DNA of 64,000 nucleotides from an uncultured Collinsella sp. (GCA_900552145.1 URYW01000002.1:1-64000); one strand, 5' to 3'; positions 35,357 to 44,741 are shown, counted from the first letter of the stretch. Notes: generated by a model not told the origin, from the sequence alone. Made by a program: numbers and translations.

Positions 35357-36640
35357 TTAGCCCAAGACACCCGACAGAATCTCGATCAGGCTGTCCACGT
35401 CGGCTTCCTCGCAGACGAGCGGCGGCAAGAAACGCAGCGTATGCGCACCCGTAGCGTTGATCACGGCACCGGCGGTCAGCGCGCGGGCAACAACATCATG
35501 CGCGTCGCCCGCGGCATCATCCAAATCACAGCCGAGCATCAAGCTGCGGCCACGTACCTCGGTCACGTGCGGCAGCTTGGCGAGCTTTGCCTCCATATAG
35601 GCACCCACCTTGGCAGCATGATCGGCATAATCGCCGCGCACGAGCGCGGAGAGCGTCGCGGCACACGCCGTGATGGCCAGGCAGCTACCACCAAAGGTCG
35701 AGCCGTGGTCGCCCGGCTTAAACACGTCGGCAATCTCCTTCTTTGCCACCACGGCACCCATGGGCACGCCGTCGGCAATGCCCTTGGCAAGGCTCATGAT
35801 GTCGGGCTCCACGCCATAGGTTTGGAATGCAAACGGCTTGCCGGAGCGGAAGATGCCGCACTGGACCTCGTCGGCGATAAGCACGGCGCCCACTTCGTGT
35901 GCCAGGTCGCGCGCTGTCGCCATAAACTCCTCGGTCATGGGGTGCACGCCACTCTCACCCTGGATCGGCTCGAGCATCACGGCACAAATCTCGCTCCCCA
36001 GCTGCTTAAAGATTGCACGCAGCTCGTCCACATCGTTGGGCGTGCAGGCCACAAAGCCACCCGGCAGCGGACGGAAGCTGTCCTGCAGCCAATCCTGCAT
36101 GGTGGCGGCAATGGTCTCGAGCGTACGGCCGTGGAAGCCGCCGCGCATGCACACGATGGTGTTGCCGCCATTACCGGCACGCTTGGCGTACAGGCGCGCG
36201 AGCTTCATCGAGCCCTCGTTGGCCTCGGCGCCAGAGTTGGCAAAGAAGGTCTCCCAAACCTGCTCATCCGCAGCCGGGGCACCAAGAGCAGCTGCCGTGG
36301 TCTCATCGCCGGCGGCAATGGCATCGGCAAGCACGCGCGCACCATCTACGTCGTCGTTAGCAAGCTTGGACAGCAGCGCCGCGACCTGTCCGCGCTGCTC
36401 GATGTAGAAGTAATTGGAGACATGCATGAGCTTTTTGGTCTGTGCCTCGAGCGCCGAGAGCACAGCCGGGTCGCCATGACCTAGGCTGCACACGCCGATG
36501 CCGGCAAGAAAGTCGAGGTACTCACGGCCATCGTCGCCGGTGAGTTTCATGCCGTGACCCTCGACAAACTCGACCGGAGAGCGGCCAAAGGTATGCATAA
36601 CGTAATGGGATTCAAGCGATTGCTGAGCTGCAAGTGACAT
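35357..36640 (-). CDS. argD: Acetylornithine aminotransferase
   Basis: 427 aa class III PLP aminotransferase converting N-acetylglutamate semialdehyde to N-acetylornithine. GDDGREYLDFLAGIGVCSLGH is the N-terminal motif, FFANSGAEANEGSMKLAR and FHGRT bind PLP/substrate, LIADEVQCGI holds the PLP Asp, and FGGSCLA follows. Insert residues ~100-126 (GARVLADAIAAGDETTAAALG) lengthen the protein relative to E. coli ArgD. It is the last gene of argC-J-B-D. Confidence 0.92.
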   Translation of the reverse strand: MSLAAQQSLESHYVMHTFGRSPVEFVEGHGMKLTGDDGREYLDFLAGIGVCSLGHGDPAVLSALEAQTKKLMHVSNYFYIEQRGQVAALLSKLANDDVDGARVLADAIAAGDETTAAALGAPAADEQVWETFFANSGAEANEGSMKLARLYAKRAGNGGNTIVCMRGGFHGRTLETIAATMQDWLQDSFRPLPGGFVACTPNDVDELRAIFKQLGSEICAVMLEPIQGESGVHPMTEEFMATARDLAHEVGAVLIADEVQCGIFRSGKPFAFQTYGVEPDIMSLAKGIADGVPMGAVVAKKEIADVFKPGDHGSTFGGSCLAITACAATLSALVRGDYADHAAKVGAYMEAKLAKLPHVTEVRGRSLMLGCDLDDAAGDAHDVVARALTAGAVINATGAHTLRFLPPLVCEEADVDSLIEILSGVLG

Positions 36641-36709
36641 GGGATGCCTTTCGTTGGGCGCCAGACGGCGCGGGGCTATGGGTGCAGGAATGAGGCGGCT
36701 GAGGGTCAG

Positions 36710-37690
36710 CTAGACCGTCTGAAGCTTCTCGACCTCGTCAAGGTTCTCGGTCAGACGCGCAGCAAACGTCGAAAGCGGATGCGGATGCGTATCGAACTCG
36801 TAAGCCGTCTCGGTGGAATGGATCACGGTGCCGACGCCGGCATCGGTCAGCAGCTCCAGGAGCAGCGAATGCGGCGTAGTACCGTTAATGATGTGGGCAC
36901 GAAATACGCCGCCGGTAAGCGCATCGACGGCCGCACGCAGCTTGGGAATCATGCCCTTATCGACCTCGCCGCCGTAGAGCATTTCGTTAACCTCGTCGAG
37001 CGTTAGGTTGGAGATAAGCGAGTCCTTGTCGCTAAAGTCCTTGTACAGGCCATCGACATCGGTCAAAAAGATCGCCTTATGCGCGTGGAGCGCCGCGGCA
37101 ACGGCACCGGCGGCGGTGTCGGCGTTGATGTTGAAGAAACCGCCGTCCTCCCCCGCCGCGAAGGTAGCGATGACGGGGATGTACTCGCTATCGAGTAAGC
37201 GCTCGATATAGTCGGTGTTGACGTGCGTCACTTTGCCCACGCGACCGAGCTCGGGGTCGAGCGGCTCGGCGATGAGCGTGCCGGCATCGCTGCCCGACAC
37301 GCCCACGGCCAGGTTGCCGTGGTGGTTGATGGCAGCAACCAGCTCCTGGTTAACCTTGCCGCCCAGCACCTCGCGCACGATATCCATAGTCGCCGGCGTG
37401 GTCACGCGCTGGCCGTTCTTAAACTCGACGGGAATATCGTAATGGCTCAGCGCCTCGTTGATAGCCTTGCCGCCGCCGTGCACGATGACGGGGCGCATGC
37501 CGATGATCTTGAGCAGGACGATATCGCTCATCACGTCGCGGCGCAGCTGCTCATCAACCATGGCGGCTCCGCCATATTTGATAACAACCGTCTTTCCGGT
37601 CAGGTTCTTAATCCACGGCAGCGCTTCGAACAGCAGCTGCGCGGTTGCTTCGTTGGATTCGCTCGAACGACAATCGCGTGCGAATTTCAT
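36710..37690 (-). CDS. argB: Acetylglutamate kinase
   Basis: 326 aa from MKFARDCRSSE, with GAGG six bases upstream. It phosphorylates N-acetylglutamate. GKTVVIKYGGAAM is the N-terminal phosphate loop, VIVHGGGKAINE the second Gly loop, GVSGSDAGTL and FNINADTAAGAVAAAL are conserved, and LRAAVDALTGGVFRAHIING ends the kinase core. The N-terminal helix needed for hexamer formation and arginine inhibition in feedback-sensitive enzymes is plausibly present in residues 1-25. Part of argC-J-B-D. Confidence 0.94.
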   Translation of the reverse strand: MKFARDCRSSESNEATAQLLFEALPWIKNLTGKTVVIKYGGAAMVDEQLRRDVMSDIVLLKIIGMRPVIVHGGGKAINEALSHYDIPVEFKNGQRVTTPATMDIVREVLGGKVNQELVAAINHHGNLAVGVSGSDAGTLIAEPLDPELGRVGKVTHVNTDYIERLLDSEYIPVIATFAAGEDGGFFNINADTAAGAVAAALHAHKAIFLTDVDGLYKDFSDKDSLISNLTLDEVNEMLYGGEVDKGMIPKLRAAVDALTGGVFRAHIINGTTPHSLLLELLTDAGVGTVIHSTETAYEFDTHPHPLSTFAARLTENLDEVEKLQTV

Positions 37691-37771
37691 AATCTGCCTC
37701 GTCTTTCGTATCGTTATCGCGCCGTGCTCCGCTGTCCGCAATCGCGGCAAGATGCGCAGCGTGCCTGGGAC

Positions 37772-39040
37772 CTAGGAACGGTAGTCGCCGTTGATGGAGA
37801 TATACTCATGCGTGAGGTCGCAGGTCCACACGGTCGTTGCCGCGTCGCCTGCGCCCAGGTCGGCCGAGATCACGATCTCGGGCGCCTCGAAACGTCGTAG
37901 AGCCTCGTCCTCGTCAAAGGGAACAGTCAGACCATCGCGACAGACGGGCATGCCCATCATGTCGATGGAAACGTCTTCCTGATTAAACTTCACGCCGCAC
38001 TTGCCAAGCGCCATAGCAACGCGACCCCAGTTGCAGTCGTGGCCGGCGATGCAGGTCTTAACGAGCGGCGAGTTGGCAACGGCACGGGCGGCGATATCGG
38101 CTTCCTCGTCGTTCACGGCGCCGGTAACGTTGACCGTAACAAGCTTGGATGCGCCCTCACCATCGGCGGCGATATTGCGCGCCAGGCTCTCGCACACCTC
38201 GTGCACAGCAAATGCCAACTCGTCAAAGGCATCGGAGCCCTCGACGATGGCCTCGGCATCTGCGGCAGCGGCGCCGGAGGCAAACATGATGCAGGTGTCG
38301 TTGGTCGAGGTGTCGGAATCGACCGTTACCTTGTTAAAGGTCTGCTTGACGGTCGAGAGCAGCAGGGCATGAAGTGCCGCAGGTTCGACGGGGGCATCGG
38401 TGGTGATAACTGCGATCATGGTGGCCATGTTGGGCATGATCATGCCCGAGCCCTTGCACATGCCGCCTACCGTATAGACATTACCCGCATGACCCGCAGC
38501 CTCGCTGACGTAGGACACGGCGTACTCCTTGGAGTGCGTGTCGGTCGTCATGATGGCGCGAGCGGCATCGGCGCCACCGTGGGCGGAAAGTGCCTCGTAG
38601 GCAGCAGGAATGGCAGTCTCAAACGTGTCGATCGGCAGAATCTGGCCAATCACACCCGTGGAGGCAACCAGAATCTGCTGGGGCTCGCAGCCGATGACCT
38701 GCGATGCGATGCTGCATGTCTCGCGCGCGCATGCAAGGCCGGTCTCACCCGTGGCGGCGTTGGCATTGCCAGAGTTGACCGAAACGCCGGCGATGATACC
38801 GTAGCCCTTGTCGGCACCGCCCAGGTTGGCACGGCTCACCTGCACGGGCGCCGCGCAAAAGCGATTGGTGGTAAACACGCCGGCGCCGGGACAGGGTTTA
38901 TCGGGCACGACGAGCGCATAGTCCAAGCGCTCGGGATTCTTCCGGAATCCCGCATGGATGCCTGCGGCCTTAAAGCCGGCCGCTGCCGTAACGCCACCCT
39001 CGACGGCGCGAATCTTGATATCAAACAGCTCGGTATTCAT
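37772..39040 (-). CDS. argJ: Bifunctional ornithine acetyltransferase / N-acetylglutamate synthase
   Basis: 422 aa. It transfers acetyl from N-acetylornithine to glutamate, making the pathway cyclic. It self-cleaves into two chains; the cleavage motif KGSGMIMPNMATMIAV is intact with nucleophile Thr207. VNSGNANAATG is the conserved N-terminal motif. Whether it can also use acetyl-CoA (bifunctional) cannot be told from sequence; no separate argA is in this window. Between argC and argB in the operon. Confidence 0.94.
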   Translation of the reverse strand: MNTELFDIKIRAVEGGVTAAAGFKAAGIHAGFRKNPERLDYALVVPDKPCPGAGVFTTNRFCAAPVQVSRANLGGADKGYGIIAGVSVNSGNANAATGETGLACARETCSIASQVIGCEPQQILVASTGVIGQILPIDTFETAIPAAYEALSAHGGADAARAIMTTDTHSKEYAVSYVSEAAGHAGNVYTVGGMCKGSGMIMPNMATMIAVITTDAPVEPAALHALLLSTVKQTFNKVTVDSDTSTNDTCIMFASGAAAADAEAIVEGSDAFDELAFAVHEVCESLARNIAADGEGASKLVTVNVTGAVNDEEADIAARAVANSPLVKTCIAGHDCNWGRVAMALGKCGVKFNQEDVSIDMMGMPVCRDGLTVPFDEDEALRRFEAPEIVISADLGAGDAATTVWTCDLTHEYISINGDYRS

Positions 39041-39174
39041 CGTCTTTATGACTCCTTATGTCAAACAAAAAACGGACATCGGTTGGTGCGCCATGCCAGT
39101 CGTGATCATGAGACCAGCTTAAGAGTGGCGCCCCACTCGATGCCCGACTACCAAATCGTTAACAATCGAATGTG

Positions 39175-40245
39175 CTACACCGGGCACGCCACTGTGGGCA
39201 AGCCTCGTCGCTCGTCAAAACCAAAAACGATGTTGGCGCACTGGATCGCCTGGCCCGCAGCGCCCTTGCACAAATTGTCGATAGCGCCCGTCGCCACCAG
39301 CACGCCCGCACGCTTGTTGAGCGCAAGGCCGATCTGGGCGGCATTGGTACCGACGACCGAAGCCGTCTTGGGCTGCTGGCCGGCATCGAGCACGCGCACA
39401 AAGGTGCGACCGGCGTAGAACTTCTTGTAATGGTCGACGACGTCCTCAAGGGTCAACGTGTCGAGTGCCTGCGGCGTGAGCGGCATCGTCACCGTGGAAA
39501 GCAGGCCGCGCTTGAGCGGTGCCAAGTGTGGAGTAAAGACGACGCGGTCGGTCAGGCCCAGGATCTGCTCGATCTCGGGCGTATGGCGATGTTTGCCTAC
39601 GCCATAGGCTTCCAGGTTCTCGTCCGCGCTGCAAAAGTGGGTGCGGGCGTTGCAGGACTTACCGGCGCCCGTCACGCCGCTAATGGCATCGACAATCACG
39701 GGGCCGTTCTCTGCCACCCAGCCCGCACGCACGGCAGGAGCGGCAGCAAGGCTCGTTGCGGTGGGATAGCAGCCGGCGCAGGCGACCAAAACGGGCTTTC
39801 CGGCGGCATGGCTGGAAGCAGCGGTCTCCAAGTCCTGGCAGAACAGCTCGGGCAGGCCGAAGGCACGTGTCTTGAGCAGTTCGGGGCTCGTGTGCTCGGC
39901 GGCATACCATGCCTCAAAGACAGACGCGTCGCTCAGACGGTAATCGGCCGAAAGATCAAAGCAGGAGACGCCCGATGCAAGCAGGGCGGGCACCTGCGCC
40001 ATGGCCGCGGTATGCGGCACGGCCAAGAAGACGGCGTCGCAGGATTTAAGCTCGGGCGCGTCATGCGTGGTGAAAACCAGGTCGCTCACACCAGCAAAGC
40101 TCGGATACACCGCGGACAGCGGCTGGCCGGCATCGGCGTTGGACGTAATGGCAACAAGTTCAAACTCGGGATGGCCGAGCACGAGGCGAATGAGCTCGGC
40201 TCCGGCATATCCAGCCGCGCCGACGATTCCAACCTTCAATGACAT
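39175..40245 (-). CDS. argC: N-acetyl-gamma-glutamyl-phosphate reductase
   Basis: 356 aa. NADPH-dependent reduction of acetylglutamyl phosphate to the semialdehyde. GIVGAAGYAGAELIRL is the NADP-binding loop; the catalytic Cys lies in VACAGCYPTATSL; HRHTPEI and FTPHLAPLKRGLLSTV are conserved. It is the first gene of argC-J-B-D and lies behind a tandem ARG-box pair, so arginine via ArgR should repress the operon. Confidence 0.95.
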   Translation of the reverse strand: MSLKVGIVGAAGYAGAELIRLVLGHPEFELVAITSNADAGQPLSAVYPSFAGVSDLVFTTHDAPELKSCDAVFLAVPHTAAMAQVPALLASGVSCFDLSADYRLSDASVFEAWYAAEHTSPELLKTRAFGLPELFCQDLETAASSHAAGKPVLVACAGCYPTATSLAAAPAVRAGWVAENGPVIVDAISGVTGAGKSCNARTHFCSADENLEAYGVGKHRHTPEIEQILGLTDRVVFTPHLAPLKRGLLSTVTMPLTPQALDTLTLEDVVDHYKKFYAGRTFVRVLDAGQQPKTASVVGTNAAQIGLALNKRAGVLVATGAIDNLCKGAAGQAIQCANIVFGFDERRGLPTVACPV

Positions 40246-40331
40246 ATCAGACTCCTTGTCTGCGATTTATGCACCGATGCGCATTTCGCAGTGGTCGTTA
40301 TGAAGTGGGTTGAAACTTTAGCACCAAAAGA

Positions 40332-40366
40332 TGCATGAACACGTAAATGGCTTGCATATTCATGCA
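40332..40366. promoter_or_regulatory. Tandem ARG boxes (ArgR operator) upstream of argC
   Basis: TGCATATTCATGCA at 40353-40366 fits TG-N-AT-N4-AT-N-CA. TGCATGAACACGTA at 40332-40345 is a weaker copy. The two are 21 bp apart, the spacing of two 18-bp ARG boxes with a 3-bp gap. They lie 87-121 bp upstream of the argC ATG. argR itself is not in the window. Confidence 0.75.
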
Positions 40367-40411
40367 TTGAAACATTCCCGACACATTCGCTTGAAGGAAT
40401 TGACAAATGGA

Positions 40412-40465
40412 GCGGGCCCCGTATTGACCGGCGCTCCTAACGGCGCCGGGCAATACGGGGCCCGC
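40412..40465 (-). terminator. Very long GC-rich hairpin behind the first PNPOx gene
   Basis: GCGGGCCCCGTATTG / CAATACGGGGCCCGC (15 bp), one A-G mismatch, then CCGGCGC / GCGCCGG (7 bp) with an 8-nt loop. Tail is weak (CTCCATTTG on the minus strand). It may be a terminator or a REP-type palindrome. Confidence 0.65.
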
Positions 40466-40502
40466 CCATGCGAAAACCAAGTTGTTAGGATGAGCCAGCC
40501 GG

Positions 40503-40913
40503 CTAGAGCTCGACCGGCACCCATTCGTCGTGATTGCAGATAAAAGCCTCGGGATTCTCGACGCTAAAGAAGACGAGCGTGGGGTCGTTAGGCCCCTCAT
40601 AGTGCTCGCCCAGGTGCTCTAGATGCTTCCACCCGGCTTCGCGCATTTCGCTCGAAGCCCGGTCATCCAAGCCGGCACGCCCGCGCAAGATGAGCCAGCC
40701 ATGGCCCGGCCACCAACTCGTGGCCTCAAAGCACTGGTTTTGCAGCAGCTCTTGCCACACATCTTTGGTGCGCGCTGTTACAAACCACAGCTTGCCATCC
40801 TGGATCTGCGCAAACGAAAACGGACGCACATGAGGCTGTCCGTCAACGCTCGTCGCCAAATACCATGCCGGCACCGACGTCAGATACTCCAACACCGTAT
40901 TCAATCCGTCCAC
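40503..40913 (-). CDS. Pyridoxamine 5'-phosphate oxidase-fold protein (copy A)
   Basis: 136 aa, GTG start with AGGAGG upstream. Split beta-barrel flavin-binding fold: VPAWYLATSVDGQPHVRPFSF, then KLWFVTARTKDVW and a C-terminal FFSVENPEAFIC. It lacks the C-terminal catalytic part of true PdxH, so it belongs to the broad PNPOx-like group, often FMN- or F420-dependent reductases. It is a paralogue of the next gene upstream (same motifs in the same order), and the two are 44 bp apart, so they form a tandem pair. The riboflavin transporter lies just upstream. Confidence 0.8.
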   Translation of the reverse strand: MDGLNTVLEYLTSVPAWYLATSVDGQPHVRPFSFAQIQDGKLWFVTARTKDVWQELLQNQCFEATSWWPGHGWLILRGRAGLDDRASSEMREAGWKHLEHLGEHYEGPNDPTLVFFSVENPEAFICNHDEWVPVEL

Positions 40914-40957
40914 GTTTCCTCCTGTACTAGTTAGTTTGGGAGCCTGGATCGTGCGAG

Positions 40958-41404
40958 CTAGAGCTCCAGGCGCTCCTCGCTGCCGTCGATATCGCAGAAC
41001 CGCGCGGCAATGTTGCGGACCGAAAAGAACGCAAGGCGGCCGTCGTTGGCACTCTCGTGTTCCTCGCCAATGCCCACCATGTGCTTAAAGCCTGCTTGAC
41101 GCACCTTGTCGCTCGCAACTGCGTCGTCCTCAAGTGCGGCCTCGCCGGTCAATACGATCCAACATTCCCCCGGCTTCCAGCCCGAGAGCTCAAACTTGGG
41201 ATTCGCGCTCAGCTCCGCCCACACATCTTTGTCGCGCGACGTACAAAACCACAGTTTACCGTCATCGACCATGGCAAACGAAAACGGCCTCACGCGAGGC
41301 TGATGCCCGTCGGCCACATCGGTCGTGGCCAGATACCACGCCGGAATGCGCCCGAGATACGAACAGGCGCGCTCAAGCTGAGCCGTGCGGTCGTTGTCGG
41401 TCAT
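40958..41404 (-). CDS. Pyridoxamine 5'-phosphate oxidase-fold protein (copy B)
   Basis: 148 aa. IPAWYLATTDVADGHQPRVRP, KLWFCTSRDKDVWAEL and LAFFSVRNIAARFC match copy A almost step for step, with a longer N-terminal helix and an inserted GH. Probably a flavin-binding redox protein; substrate unknown. It starts 30 bp after the EcfT stop and may share the riboflavin-transporter transcript, which would fit a flavin cofactor (inference). Confidence 0.8.
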   Translation of the reverse strand: MTDNDRTAQLERACSYLGRIPAWYLATTDVADGHQPRVRPFSFAMVDDGKLWFCTSRDKDVWAELSANPKFELSGWKPGECWIVLTGEAALEDDAVASDKVRQAGFKHMVGIGEEHESANDGRLAFFSVRNIAARFCDIDGSEERLEL

Positions 41405-41434
41405 AGGGACCCCTTTCTTGCGCTCGAATCGCGC

Positions 41435-42235
41435 CTAAACAAGTTGAAGGTTGATGACGATGACGCAGATGAGCAGCAACGCCGTCACCACCGCCGCCAA
41501 CGCATCGCCGCGGCCAAACGTAAGCGCATGCAGGCGCGTGCGGCCCTGCTCGCCATGATAGCAGCGTGCATCCATGGCAGCAGACAGCGTCTCGGCATGG
41601 CGGAACACGCCGGTGAACAGCGGGATCGCCACACTGCCGAGCATGCGTACGCCACCGAGCGGACCGCCCGTCACGCGCGCACCGCGGCTTGCCTGTGCAT
41701 CGGCCGTCTGCTTCATCTCAGTGGCAAACTGCGGCATAAAGCGTAGCGCGATACCCATGATCATGCCGAGCTCGTGCGCAGGAAGTCCCACACGCGCAAA
41801 CGGCGCGAGCAGGCGCTCAAAGCCCGCGGTGAGGTCGAGCGTCGGCGTGGTGAGTGTAACGGCGCTCATACCGGCCATCATCAACGTCAGGCGGCACGCC
41901 ATAAAGGCGGCAGAACGCAGTGAGCCCTCGCTTATCTGCAGAAAGCCGAGCTGCCACAGGATGCGCCCGCTCTGGTCGGAAAACAGGTTGAGCACTGCGA
42001 CCACGATGACGATTGCCAGCAGCGGCGCCATCGACGACAGAGCGCGACGAGCCGGCACCCGGGACACGGTATAGATCAGGACAACGAAGATTGCGACCGG
42101 GGCCAGTCCGCAGAAGCTGCTGACTGTGAGCGTCGTGATCAGAAACACAAAACCCAAGAGCAACTTAGTTCGCGGATCCAGGCGGTGGATCGCACTATCG
42201 CCGGGATAGTAGCTGCCAAACGAAAACGCCTCCAT
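41435..42235 (-). CDS. ecfT: ECF transporter transmembrane subunit EcfT
   Basis: 266 aa with about five to six membrane segments. The cytoplasmic coupling motifs include ADAQASRGARVTG and AMDARCYHGE, matching the Ala-Arg-Gly signatures that dock into the two ATPases. HRLDPRTKLLLGF is the conserved N-terminal motif. Its start overlaps the ATPase stop (TAATG). It forms a vitamin-uptake complex with EcfA and the RibU-like S component. Confidence 0.92.
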   Translation of the reverse strand: MEAFSFGSYYPGDSAIHRLDPRTKLLLGFVFLITTLTVSSFCGLAPVAIFVVLIYTVSRVPARRALSSMAPLLAIVIVVAVLNLFSDQSGRILWQLGFLQISEGSLRSAAFMACRLTLMMAGMSAVTLTTPTLDLTAGFERLLAPFARVGLPAHELGMIMGIALRFMPQFATEMKQTADAQASRGARVTGGPLGGVRMLGSVAIPLFTGVFRHAETLSAAMDARCYHGEQGRTRLHALTFGRGDALAAVVTALLLICVIVINLQLV

Positions 42236-44139
42236 TAGCAGCCCTCCTCTCGCGCGACCGTCTTGGATTTAGCAATGTCCGCGACGTTAGAAGGACCGCC
42301 CGAGCGACCGATTAGCAGGTCCACCAACTCGTCTGCCAGCGACTCAACCGTATAGAGGCCGTCAAAGCGCAGCGGCACGCCTGTCTTCGCAAGCGCCAGC
42401 GCCATGCGCTGGGCAGCGGGAACACCCAAGCCGATTGATTTAAGCTCATCCGCATGCGCAAACACCTGCGCGGGGGTTCCCTCGGCAAACACCGCGCCTT
42501 CGTTCATTACGACGATGCGGTCACAGCAATTGGCCAGGTCATCCATACTATGTGAAACCATGACAACGGTCAGGCCATCGCGGTGAAGTCGATCGATAAG
42601 CTCAAGGAAATCCCTGCGCGCAGCCGGATCGAGCCCCGCCATGGGCTCATCGAGCACCAGGACTTCGGGCTCCATGGCGAGCACGCCGGCGAATGCCACA
42701 CGCCGTTGCTGACCGCCCGAAAGCTCAAAGGGACTCTTGTCGCCGACCGTGGAAAGGTCGAGGCCCACGCGTGAGAGCGATGACTCAACACGACGGTCGA
42801 CTTCATCTTGCGGCAAGCCAAGGTTGTACGGACCAAACGCCACGTCCTGCGCCACGGTTTCGGCAAACAGCTGACGCTCAGGATACTGAAACACCACGCC
42901 GACCTTGGCCTTAACCGCAGCGGCGTCTTTCTTGTTTGATAGGTCGAGCCCCAGCGCGCAAATGCTTCCCTCCTGCGGACGGATCAGCCCGTTGAGATGC
43001 TGGACCAGCGTCGATTTACCCGAGCCGGTATGGCCTGCTAGCCCCAGGAACTCGCCGCGACGCACCGTCAGCGATACATCGCGCAGCGCCCACGGGCTGC
43101 TTGGGTCGTTTCCCCAGAGAGCCTGTTTGCTCGATTTGCCCGCAGTGGCCGAGCGCTTATGCCAGCGGCGGCGCTCGCGCGGACTGAGCGAATAACTGTA
43201 CGAAACATGGGATAGCTCTATGACGGGCTCCGACGCGTTGCCCTCGTTGTCTACCGGAACAGTGCCGTCAGCGATTTCCAACTGGGATGCGGAAGACTGC
43301 CCCGCGGTGCCTGCCCCACTTCGCTCGGCATAAGCCTGCGCAATCTCGGCGACCATATCCGTCTCACGTACCTGCGCGCAAACAGGCACGCCCTTCGCGC
43401 GAAGTGTCCTACCCAGACAGCACGACGCCGGCATATCCAGGTTGAGCTGCGCAAGTTCGTCCGCCCGCGTCAATATTTCCTCGGGCTTACCGAGCATGGC
43501 AACGCGCCCCGCCCGAAACACCGCGACACGATCGGCCTCGGCGGCCTCTTCCATAAAGTGCGTAATCATCACGATGGTCATGCCGCGATCGTGCAACGCG
43601 CGGCAAGCCTTCATGAGGCCCTTGCGCCCACGCGGATCAAGCATCGAGGAAGCCTCATCCAAAATGAGAACGCGCGGCTCCATGGCGAGCACGCCGGCAA
43701 GCGCCACGCGCTGCTTTTGGCCACCCGAAAGCGCGTGGGTCTCGTGGCGCTCAAAGCCCACCAGGCCCACACCCTTCAGCGCCTCGCGTACGCGCTGCGC
43801 AATTTGCGCCGATGGCACGCCAAGGTTTTCGGGACCGAACGCAACGTCATCTTCGACAAGCGTTGCCACCAGCTGATCATCGGGATTCTGGAATACCATG
43901 CCCGCGGTCGAGCGAATGTCGTAGACCAGCTCGGGGTCGGACGCATCCATGCCGTTGATGCGTACCGTGCCCGCATCGGGTTGCAACAGCGCATTCAGAT
44001 GCTTGGCAAACGTCGACTTGCCCGACCCATTGCCACCGAGGATGCAGAAAAACTCCCCGTCCTCGATGCTCAGATCGACACCATCGAGTGCCGACACGAC
44101 ACCGTCATAGCTAAAGGAAACGCCCCGACACTCAATCAT
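42235..44139 (-). CDS. ecfA: ECF transporter ATPase, two ABC domains fused (EcfA1-EcfA2)
   Basis: 634 aa, two complete ABC ATPase domains in one chain. First: GGNGSGKSTFAKHL, signature LSGGQKQRVALAG, ILDEASSMLDPRG. Second, from residue ~330 after a charged linker: GHTGSGKSTLVQHL, LSGGQQRRVAFAG, VLDEPMAGLDPAARR. Most Firmicutes encode the two on separate genes; here they are joined. Overlaps ribU by ATGA and ecfT by TAATG, so the three genes are tightly coupled. Confidence 0.93.
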   Translation of the reverse strand: MIECRGVSFSYDGVVSALDGVDLSIEDGEFFCILGGNGSGKSTFAKHLNALLQPDAGTVRINGMDASDPELVYDIRSTAGMVFQNPDDQLVATLVEDDVAFGPENLGVPSAQIAQRVREALKGVGLVGFERHETHALSGGQKQRVALAGVLAMEPRVLILDEASSMLDPRGRKGLMKACRALHDRGMTIVMITHFMEEAAEADRVAVFRAGRVAMLGKPEEILTRADELAQLNLDMPASCCLGRTLRAKGVPVCAQVRETDMVAEIAQAYAERSGAGTAGQSSASQLEIADGTVPVDNEGNASEPVIELSHVSYSYSLSPRERRRWHKRSATAGKSSKQALWGNDPSSPWALRDVSLTVRRGEFLGLAGHTGSGKSTLVQHLNGLIRPQEGSICALGLDLSNKKDAAAVKAKVGVVFQYPERQLFAETVAQDVAFGPYNLGLPQDEVDRRVESSLSRVGLDLSTVGDKSPFELSGGQQRRVAFAGVLAMEPEVLVLDEPMAGLDPAARRDFLELIDRLHRDGLTVVMVSHSMDDLANCCDRIVVMNEGAVFAEGTPAQVFAHADELKSIGLGVPAAQRMALALAKTGVPLRFDGLYTVESLADELVDLLIGRSGGPSNVADIAKSKTVAREEGC

Positions 44140-44726
44140 GCGCGGCCTTTGACCTGGTCCTTTTTAGGCGTGATGAGGTTGGAAACTGCTTTATACACCA
44201 CCAGCGTCAACACCGAGTTAAGCACGGTCTTGATAAGTTTGAACGGCAGTACGGCAGGAATCATGAGCGCGGCGATCACATCGACCGAGCCATACCAGAA
44301 CCAAACGCCAATAGTAAGGTTTGCGACCATAGACAGCGCCGTAGCGGCAATGACGCCGAGCACCAGGCCAATCACGGCACCCTTATAGGTGTGCATCTTC
44401 TGATAGACGATAGCCGCGGGCAGAATGTAGCCCAGCGTGGCAACCAGATTCATAAGCGCGCCGACCCAGTCACCCGTGGTGAGCGCATGGATAACGATAG
44501 CCATAGCGGCAACAGCGGTGCCGGCACCAGGACCGTACGCAAACCCGCACACCATCGCCGGCACCAGCGACGGGTCATACGTCAAAAACGGCGCCGAAGG
44601 GAGGATGGGCAGCTGCACATACATAAACAGGGCGCCCAGGGCGCACATCAGCGCCATGGTAACGAGCTGTTTGGTGCTCCACCTATTCGTGTTCTCAAAA
44701 TGGATATGCTGCGACTGTTCAGACAT
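44136..44726 (-). CDS. ribU: Riboflavin ECF transporter S component, RibU-like
   Basis: 196 aa from MSEQSQHIHFEN; the ATG seven codons upstream is inside the FMN riboswitch. About six membrane segments. LMCALGALFMYVQLPIL and FLTYDPSLVPAMVCGFAYGP match the RibU pattern (the YDPS motif contacts riboflavin). The FMN riboswitch directly upstream strongly supports riboflavin as substrate. First gene of ribU-ecfA-ecfT. Confidence 0.9.
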   Translation of the reverse strand: MSEQSQHIHFENTNRWSTKQLVTMALMCALGALFMYVQLPILPSAPFLTYDPSLVPAMVCGFAYGPGAGTAVAAMAIVIHALTTGDWVGALMNLVATLGYILPAAIVYQKMHTYKGAVIGLVLGVIAATALSMVANLTIGVWFWYGSVDVIAALMIPAVLPFKLIKTVLNSVLTLVVYKAVSNLITPKKDQVKGRA

Positions 44727-44741
44727 AAGATCACCTGCCTC

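Noticed and set aside
40259..40292. Two TGC-N7-GCA half-palindromes close to the argC start as extra ARG boxes
   Set aside because: They are 13 rather than 14 bp and 17 rather than 21 bp apart, so they do not fit the ARG-box pattern; the fitting pair is at 40332-40366.
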